From: CAZLMW01 sp964560875
Lineage (GTDB): Bacteria; Myxococcota_A; UBA9042
DNA length: 11,479 nt
Direction: 5' to 3'
Assembly: GCA_964560875.1 (NCBI GenBank)
Contig: CAZLMW010000186.1
Coordinates: 1-11,479 of the forward strand
The position numbers and the translations under genes were made by a program. Below the pieces are notes generated by a model. It saw only the letters and a program-made list of their open reading frames with translations, had not been told where the DNA came from and ran no database searches. This document shows, in pieces, positions 6,876 through 11,479 of the stretch (positions within the stretch are counted from its first letter, which is position 1; each line of letters opens with the position of its first letter).

Positions 6876-7768
6876 CCATAGACGTCGAGCGCGGCGTCTT
6901 CGTTGTCGCTGGGGCAGCCAAGATCGCGCAGCTGGGTCGGGAATTCGGGCCGATAGCGCGGGGGTTCACGTCGCAAAGGCACGCTTTTTTCGACGACGGT
7001 GGCATCGACCTGGACGCCTTCGCTGACCGACTCGGCCATGGCCGCGATCGCGCAGTGACGCAGGCTCAGAGTGCCGCCTTCATGCACCGCCACGGCCAGT
7101 CCTTCCTGGCGGCTGCCGAACAGGCAATTCTTCGCTCGAATCGTGCCGCCGGTCCCTCCGCGGGCAGCGAGCAGCGCCGAACCGTGGTCGCCCCGGTTGC
7201 CGTCGAACGTGCAGCCTTCGAGCAGAGCCGTTCCGCCGCGATTCGCGAAGATGGCGCCGCCACCTTGTCCTTCGGCGACGTTTTCGGAGAAGACGCTCGA
7301 AGAGGCCTCGACCAAAGCAGGTCCGGCCACGCGAACGGCGCCGCCCTGAAGCGCAGCGGATTCGGTCACGCGGCAACGCACGATGGCGATTCGGCCGGCT
7401 TGGATGTCGATCGCCCCGCCGCCTTCACCTTCGCCGCGACCAGCGTTGAGCAAACAATCTTCGATCCTGGTTTGCGCCGGATTCCATGCCGCGATGACCG
7501 CCCCGAATCCGCGGGTCGGACCCTTGAGCACGAGGCGCCGCAGGATGACGTTGCTCGCGCCTTCCATGCGCACGGTCGGACCACCGGTCGATGTGATAAC
7601 GACGCTCCCAACGTCCCCGGCCGCTTCGATCGTGATGTCGTTGATGAGCGCGATAGGGCCGCGATACTGCCCGGCATCGAGCTTCAGCACCGAGCCTTCC
7701 GGCAACGTCGAGATGCGTTCATGCAGCGGTCCGTCGTCGGGACCGTGCACGTATTCTGAAGCCGTCAT
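6830..7768 (-). CDS. Right-handed parallel beta-helix repeat protein
   Basis: The protein has 312 residues from ATG 7768 (AGG six bases upstream); GTG at 7789 would add seven residues. Residues about 25-245 show the beta-helix pattern of short strands and turns. It opens with GSVLKLDAGQYRGPIALIND, the usual first coil of pectate-lyase-like folds. Gly-rich turns GGGAI, GGAV and GGGAIF follow at about 116-120, 142-145 and 169-174, as in polymorphic outer-membrane-type repeats. The tail LDVYGQPRGSLAVGAVG resembles the D-x-x-G-x-P-R closing motif of many such proteins. No catalytic residues of a known polysaccharide lyase can be assigned, and there is no signal peptide, so it may be cytoplasmic or exported by a non-Sec route. 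Its 3' end overlaps the Clp gene by 46 bases on the opposite strand. Fold is confident, function unknown. Confidence 0.8.
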   Translation of the reverse strand: MTASEYVHGPDDGPLHERISTLPEGSVLKLDAGQYRGPIALINDITIEAAGDVGSVVITSTGGPTVRMEGASNVILRRLVLKGPTRGFGAVIAAWNPAQTRIEDCLLNAGRGEGEGGGAIDIQAGRIAIVRCRVTESAALQGGAVRVAGPALVEASSSVFSENVAEGQGGGAIFANRGGTALLEGCTFDGNRGDHGSALLAARGGTGGTIRAKNCLFGSRQEGLAVAVHEGGTLSLRHCAIAAMAESVSEGVQVDATVVEKSVPLRREPPRYRPEFPTQLRDLGCPSDNEDAALDVYGQPRGSLAVGAVGDL

Positions 7769-7786
7769 GGTGAGCCTGGTTGGGAG

Positions 7787-7811
7787 CACCGAAAAGCAAT
7801 GTTTCTCGGTG
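7787..7811. repeat. Inverted repeat just upstream of the beta-helix gene
   Basis: Arms CACCGAAAA (7787-7795) and TTCTCGGTG (7803-7811) pair with one mismatch around a 7-base loop. On the minus strand that mismatch becomes a G-U pair. It lies 18 bases upstream of the beta-helix ATG, so it could fold in the mRNA leader or bind a regulator. No T tract follows on either strand. Confidence 0.4.
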
Positions 7812-7849
7812 AATGATTGCTAGATGGTTGGCGGACTATGAGCGTCCCC

Positions 7850-7879
7850 ACGCCCCGAAAAGTGTCATTTTCGTGGCGT
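7850..7879 (-). terminator. 12-bp inverted repeat downstream of the calpain gene, possible terminator
   Basis: Arms ACGCCCCGAAAA (7850-7861) and TTTTCGTGGCGT (7868-7879) pair with one mismatch around the 6-base loop GTGTCA. The repeat begins 48 bases past the calpain stop. It lacks a T tract after the stem, so it is not a classical intrinsic terminator. It could act with Rho, protect the 3' end, or be an operator for the beta-helix gene. Confidence 0.4.
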
Positions 7880-7927
7880 TCCCCATCCCAGGGCGCCGAT
7901 TCCTGATCAGCGCTCTAGCGGCGATAA

Positions 7928-8803
7928 TCAGTTCAAGTTGCTGATGTTTACCGAGCTGTAGAACTTCATGAAGTCTTCCAGCGTGAGCTCGAAGATGCCG
8001 TCGTCCTTGCCGTCTTCACCCGGCTCGACACGTCCCCAGGGGTTGCGCAACTTCACGTAACGCTTGCGGTTCTTGCCGCGGCCCTTCTCTCGGCATCCCA
8101 GCACGGTGTAGGCGTGCCACGCGTACAGGCGCGTTCCCTCGTAGATATCGTCGCGATCCTTGCCGTGGGTGCCGGCGCTCATGGGATTGCCCGCTTCGGT
8201 TGCGGCCTTGATCTTGGTCCACATCGTGTCTGCTGGCGTGTACTCGGTTGACCGGTACTCGGTCGGCGCGCCCGATAACGCCTCGAGAGCTGCTGAAGAA
8301 GAGCCGCCTTCGCCCATCTCGTTGTAGCCGCCCTTCCACTGCGCGTAGGCCTTCTCGTAGATGCCGGGCCATAGCTCGCGTCCGCCGGTACGCGTCTTCT
8401 GCCCCTTGGCGTAGCGCAGTGTGTCGTTGTATGCCGGCAGGTCGCCGTCGACCGTGACCCAGTGCTCGTCGTAGTTGCGGGACCAGTAGTCCTTCTTCGA
8501 GAAAAAGCGCACGCGGTACGTGCCATCACCGTTGTCGATGATGCCTTCGCGGATGAGGTTGGGGTTTTTCGACGCGACCGCCGAGAGCGCTGCCACGAGG
8601 TAGCAGTCCGCGACCGAGCCCTGGTAGACGTCGGTCGCTTTGACGCCGTAGTAGAACAGCTTGTTGCGGTCGTCCTGACCGGCCTTGTTGTAGCCCCAGC
8701 CTTCCGCGTCTTTGTGCTTGTCGCGCAGCCGCGGATCTTGCAGATCGCGCTGTTGCTTCTTCTTCTTGTCCCCGGCCTGGGGTCTGGCGCTCAGCTCAGG
8801 CAT
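7928..8803 (-). CDS. Calpain-family (C2) cysteine protease
   Basis: The protein has 291 residues and is essentially a bare calpain protease core. The oxyanion Gln and nucleophile sit in QGSVADCYLVAALSAVA (Gln61, Cys67; the six-residue spacing matches calpain Gln99/Cys105). The catalytic His is in LYAWHAYTVLG (His230) and the Asn in VKLRNPWG (Asn254). The LWPGIYEKAYAQWKGGYNEM stretch (about 144-163) matches the conserved W-p-x-l-x-E-K-A-y-A block. All triad residues are present, so activity is expected; calcium dependence cannot be judged. There is no signal peptide, no PEF calcium-binding domain and no C2-like domain. The N-terminus is a short charged Lys/Gln/Asp-rich tail of about 45 residues. 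Bacterial calpain-like proteases are poorly characterised. No strong Shine-Dalgarno precedes the ATG, and no alternative start is visible in the short upstream frame. Substrate unknown. Confidence 0.92.
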   Translation of the reverse strand: MPELSARPQAGDKKKKQQRDLQDPRLRDKHKDAEGWGYNKAGQDDRNKLFYYGVKATDVYQGSVADCYLVAALSAVASKNPNLIREGIIDNGDGTYRVRFFSKKDYWSRNYDEHWVTVDGDLPAYNDTLRYAKGQKTRTGGRELWPGIYEKAYAQWKGGYNEMGEGGSSSAALEALSGAPTEYRSTEYTPADTMWTKIKAATEAGNPMSAGTHGKDRDDIYEGTRLYAWHAYTVLGCREKGRGKNRKRYVKLRNPWGRVEPGEDGKDDGIFELTLEDFMKFYSSVNISNLN

Positions 8804-8844
8804 GACGTTTGTTCGCGCAAAAAGACAGCGCTTGCTCCACCTTC

Positions 8845-8873
8845 AAACTACGCCGCACCCCGGGCTACAACAA
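8845..8873 (-). promoter_or_regulatory. Weak sigma-70-like promoter for the calpain gene
   Basis: On the minus strand TTGTTG (8873-8868) and TAGTTT (8850-8845) are separated by 17 bases, with the predicted start about 35 bases before the ATG. Each hexamer matches its consensus at only three of six positions, so this is a candidate rather than a firm call. Confidence 0.3.
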
Positions 8874-8993
8874 GGCAACAGAGCGATCGCCGGGGCCGGA
8901 TCTGGGGCCGTGACACCCCCGCGGCGCGTGGCAGGGCGCGCCGGGTTCGGCTATGTTTCGGCCTCGGCTGAGAACCAGCCCACGGGAGGCCCG

Positions 8994-10136
8994 GTGTTCA
9001 ACGGTCAACGCATCGCGACAGAGTCCATCTCGCCCGGCCGGTCGCTGCATTCGGGCGCTGTCTGGATCGTCGTTTGCGCGATGACAGCACTGGTGGCCTG
9101 CGGCGATCCGGACGCCCAAGAGCCCAACGACAAAGATGACGCGGGCGTGGTGAAGGACGCGGGCGCCGATACCGGAGGCGCCGATGACGCGGTGGTGGAT
9201 GCCGGCAAGCCCGGAATTCAGCGGTGGCAGACGTATTCGCCCGATCACGGCGAGAAGCTGCGATCGATCGCCAAGGTTGCCGGCAAACCGGGCCACTATG
9301 TGGTTGTTGGCGACGCTGGAACAGTCGTTCGACTCGAGGGCGACAAGTGGGTCGATCTCACCCCGGACAACATCGGAAAGGCCGATCTCTCCGGCGTCTA
9401 CGTCGATTCGAAGGGGCGCGTCGTCGTGGCCGGCGACAAGAGCGCGCTCGCCATCCGCGACAAGGACAGTTGGCTCGTCGCCGGCGAAGTCCCGCCCGCA
9501 CCGGCCGTGCAGTTTCTCGATGTGGATGGCGTGGACGAGACCTACTGGGCCGTCGGCATCGCTGGTGCGGCCTGGCGGCACGAAAAGGGCGCGTGGATGG
9601 CCGAAGCGGTGACCGTCACCGAAGGCGAAGGGATCGGCAAAGGAGCACAGTTTGTCGCGGTCGCCGTCACGAAGTCGGACGTGTGGATTGCGTGTGATAT
9701 TGGCGCGAAGTCGGCGGGACTTGCGCTGCAAAAGACCGCGAAAGGCTGGAAGTCGTACCCCCTGGCAACCGCGCCTCGCGACATATGGGCAGCTGGCGAC
9801 GGGGGCACAGGCGTCTACGTTGTCGGTGGTACAGCGAGCGAGTTCGTCGCCCGTTTCGATGGCAAGGCGTTCGTCGCGGAGACGGGCGTGAAGTGGAAAC
9901 AGGGCTTTGGCGCGGTCGATGGGTTGAGCAAGGACGACGTCTGGGCGAGCGCTTTCAAAGGTCAGCTGCGTCGCCGTGATGCAAAGGGGTGGCAGGTCCT
10001 CACGATCGCTGCGCCCCCCGGTACGCCCAATCCGTTCCCGTCGCCTACGCACGACTTGGTTGGCGTTGCCGTGGAAAACGCCGACGAGCTCGCGGTGATC
10101 AGCCAGTTTCGCCTGTACCGGTTCGGCAAACAATAG
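8994..10136 (+). CDS. Lipoprotein with Asp-Ala-Gly linker and seven propeller-like repeats
   Basis: I start it at GTG 8994, four bases after GGAGG; the open frame continues upstream to 8712 but with shadow-like composition. The 380-residue product has a signal peptide with hydrophobic core AVWIVVCAMTALVAC and a lipobox Leu-Val-Ala-Cys (Cys36), giving a lipid-anchored mature protein starting Cys-Gly-Asp. A flexible Asp-Ala-Gly-rich linker (about 48-74) follows. After that comes a run of units in which a V-x-x-V-G or similar strand is followed by a short hydrophilic strand ending in G-x-W: about 102-119, 143-160, 184-201, 230-252, 274-290, 316-333 and 366-380. Seven units of about 42 residues suggest a seven-bladed beta-propeller, probably a binding scaffold at the cell surface or in the periplasm. 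No catalytic residues are evident. The next gene begins immediately after its stop. Confidence 0.85.
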   Translation: MFNGQRIATESISPGRSLHSGAVWIVVCAMTALVACGDPDAQEPNDKDDAGVVKDAGADTGGADDAVVDAGKPGIQRWQTYSPDHGEKLRSIAKVAGKPGHYVVVGDAGTVVRLEGDKWVDLTPDNIGKADLSGVYVDSKGRVVVAGDKSALAIRDKDSWLVAGEVPPAPAVQFLDVDGVDETYWAVGIAGAAWRHEKGAWMAEAVTVTEGEGIGKGAQFVAVAVTKSDVWIACDIGAKSAGLALQKTAKGWKSYPLATAPRDIWAAGDGGTGVYVVGGTASEFVARFDGKAFVAETGVKWKQGFGAVDGLSKDDVWASAFKGQLRRRDAKGWQVLTIAAPPGTPNPFPSPTHDLVGVAVENADELAVISQFRLYRFGKQ

Positions 10137-10520
10137 ATGCGTACCCTCGCGCGGCTCGCGGCGCCCTCGTGGACCGCCCTCATCTTGGCCCTCGTGCTGA
10201 CCGCATGCGCCGGGCCGGCCGACGACGGCAACGAAGACGGCGTGGTCAACCCGCCGCTATGCAGCAAGGTCGGCGCATTCGGAAACGGACAGGTCTGTTC
10301 GAGCGACGACCCCACGTTGGCGGCGTGTGGTGGGTCCGAAGACCGCATGTGCGCAAGCGGGTGGCTATGTTTCGACAGCGCGGATGTGGCGTTTTGCGGG
10401 TGTATCGACGATGCGGATTGTCAGTCGCGCTCGGACTACATCAACAAGGCGCGGGCGTTGAAGAAGATCGCGCCGATGGCAGCCAAGTGCGTGTACGGAC
10501 GATGCGCTGAGGCGCCATAG
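10137..10520 (+). CDS. Small Cys-rich lipoprotein
   Basis: The 127-residue product starts MRTLARLAAPSWTALILALV and has a lipobox Leu-Thr-Ala-Cys (Cys24). The mature part carries ten further cysteines (42, 54, 64, 72, 78, 87, 89, 95, 118, 123), an even number suited to up to five disulfides, with an Asp-rich segment just after the anchor. I do not recognise the domain; the spacing loosely recalls small disulfide-rich extracellular modules. The ATG directly follows the stop of the propeller lipoprotein (TAGATG) and there is no separate ribosome-binding site. Translation is therefore probably coupled, and the two lipoproteins are probably made together. Confidence 0.8.
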   Translation: MRTLARLAAPSWTALILALVLTACAGPADDGNEDGVVNPPLCSKVGAFGNGQVCSSDDPTLAACGGSEDRMCASGWLCFDSADVAFCGCIDDADCQSRSDYINKARALKKIAPMAAKCVYGRCAEAP

Positions 10521-10547
10521 CGCCGATCGGGGCTCGGTCTGGGCGGA

Positions 10548-11456
10548 CTAGACGACGGCCCGAATAGGAATCACCGCTGGCGATCGGACCTCGACAATGC
10601 CCGTTGGGCCGGGGCCGATCGCACTGAAAACGGCGTCGTCCAATCCAGCGTCTGCGAGCAAAGTCACAACCTCGGCGCCTTGACCCGGCGAGCCAAGCTC
10701 CACCGCAAGGACGCCGCCGGGAAGGAGCGCATCAGCGGCGTTTTCGGCGATCTCGCGGAGTACGTCGAGCCCGTCTGGGCCGCCGTCCAACGCCAGCTTG
10801 GGTTCATGGTCGCGCACGTCGCGGTCGAGCGTCGCAATCACGTCGGCCAGCACGTAAGGCGGGTTGCTCAGGATCATCGCGAAGCGGCCGTGCGCGATGC
10901 ATTCGGCCAAGCCGGCGGCTGCGATGAAATGGACACGTTCTGTGAGGCCGAGCCGGTCGGCGTTCCGCCGCGCATAGGCGAGCGCTTTCGGCGAAACGTC
11001 GGACGCCACGATGGCGGGAGCGTCTTCGATGTCGCGCCATGCATGGGCGATGGCGAGGGCGATTGCGCCGCTGCCCGTGCACAAGTCCAGGATCGGTCCG
11101 CGCGGGAGTTCAGAAGCGACTTCGAGCGCTCGATCGACGAGGAATTCGGTCTCCGGTCGGGGGACAAGCACGCCCGGCCCGACCTCGAGCTCGATGGCGT
11201 GAAAGCCTTTGCTACCGAGGATGTAGGCGACCGGCTCGGCTTTGGCGCGGCGGAGCACTCGGCCTTTGAACGCGGCGAGCTCCGTGGCGTCGCACGGGCG
11301 ATCAAACTGCAGGTAGAGGTCGAGGCGATCCACGGATAGCGCGTCTGCCAAGAGCAACTCGGCGTCCAGCCTTGGCGAAGCGCTGCCTTGCTGACCGAGC
11401 CAATCGGTCGCCCAGGTGAGGAGTTTGGCGATCGTCCAGGTGGCCGGTTTGCTCAC
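10548..11456 (-). CDS. prmC: Peptide chain release factor N5-glutamine methyltransferase
   Basis: The protein has 302 residues, close to the usual length of about 280-300. It methylates the Gln of the GGQ motif of release factors RF1 and RF2 using S-adenosylmethionine, in the cytoplasm. The helical N-terminal domain spans about 1-75, followed by EPVAYILG (74-81) and the conserved PRPETE (99-104). SAM-binding motif I DLCTGSGAIALA lies at 124-135 and the catalytic NPPY motif at 198-201, followed by EPKLALDGGPDGLD. The start is GTG at 11456 with GAGGG five bases upstream. The frame stays open to the window edge, but the signal and family length support this start. The GTGA overlap with a possible upstream stop suggests coupling to a preceding gene; in many bacteria that is prfA, which cannot be confirmed here. 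It converges with the lipoprotein gene across a 27-base gap. Confidence 0.96.
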   Translation of the reverse strand: MSKPATWTIAKLLTWATDWLGQQGSASPRLDAELLLADALSVDRLDLYLQFDRPCDATELAAFKGRVLRRAKAEPVAYILGSKGFHAIELEVGPGVLVPRPETEFLVDRALEVASELPRGPILDLCTGSGAIALAIAHAWRDIEDAPAIVASDVSPKALAYARRNADRLGLTERVHFIAAAGLAECIAHGRFAMILSNPPYVLADVIATLDRDVRDHEPKLALDGGPDGLDVLREIAENAADALLPGGVLAVELGSPGQGAEVVTLLADAGLDDAVFSAIGPGPTGIVEVRSPAVIPIRAVV

Positions 11457-11479
11457 GATGCCCTCTTGGCCGCGGTCCA
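11453..11479 (-). CDS. Possible 3' end of an upstream gene overlapping prmC
   Basis: A frame ending in WTAAKRAS and TGA overlaps the prmC GTG by three bases (GTGA), a common arrangement of coupled genes. Only eight residues are visible, so the gene cannot be identified. Confidence 0.3.
   Translation of the reverse strand, partial: WTAAKRAS

Noticed and set aside
10511..10524. GGCGC-CATA-GCGCC hairpin at the lipoprotein/prmC junction as a terminator
   Set aside because: Only five base pairs and no T tract.
1..11479. Mobile element, CRISPR array, tRNA or rRNA
   Set aside because: No transposase or integrase motifs, no regularly spaced direct repeats, and no tRNA or rRNA signatures were seen on either strand.

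Overview
The window looks like chromosomal DNA of a high-GC deltaproteobacterial-type organism, most probably a myxobacterium (Myxococcota). The reasons are a zinc-ribbon/GYF/transmembrane/AgmX-type protein built like the gliding-motility protein GltJ (AgmX), a lipoprotein with an Asp-Ala-Gly-rich linker followed by propeller-like repeats, a textbook sigma-54 promoter with an upstream palindrome, and strong G/C bias at third codon positions. No exact species can be named from the sequence alone. I see no transposon, CRISPR array, tRNA or rRNA.

Layout. (1) Bases 1-3014, minus strand: a tight three-gene unit of a GltJ-like envelope protein (741-3014), an unrecognised 171-residue protein (233-748, overlapping start) and a deoxynucleoside kinase cut by the window edge (1-236, ATGA overlap). 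A small helical, sensor-like protein (3180-3599) lies upstream on the same strand. (2) Bases 3600-4202 carry no gene. They hold an imperfect palindrome, a near-perfect sigma-54 promoter 144 bases downstream, and about 215 bases after that a perfect 12-bp hairpin followed by a short T tract. Together these predict a roughly 250-nt sigma-54-dependent non-coding RNA, or an attenuated leader for the next gene. (3) Bases 4203-6875, plus strand: a ClpA/ClpC-type AAA+ unfoldase whose second ATPase ring keeps Walker A but has lost the Walker B acidic pair, sensor-1 Asn and arginine finger. (4) Bases 6830-7768, minus strand: a right-handed beta-helix protein whose 3' end overlaps the Clp gene by 46 bases, then 7928-8803, a calpain-family (C2) cysteine protease with an intact catalytic triad. 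(5) Bases 8994-10520, plus strand: two adjacent lipoprotein genes, one with seven propeller-like repeats and one small and Cys-rich. (6) Bases 10548-11456, minus strand: prmC, the release-factor glutamine methyltransferase.

How they may work together: the minus-strand unit 3014 to 1 is translationally coupled, although an envelope protein and a nucleoside kinase have no obvious shared pathway. The two lipoproteins probably form a coupled pair exported to the envelope. The most unusual parts are the Clp-family protein with a probably hydrolysis-dead second ring and the sigma-54-controlled RNA locus immediately upstream of it. Any functional link between the Clp protein, the beta-helix protein and the calpain is only positional.
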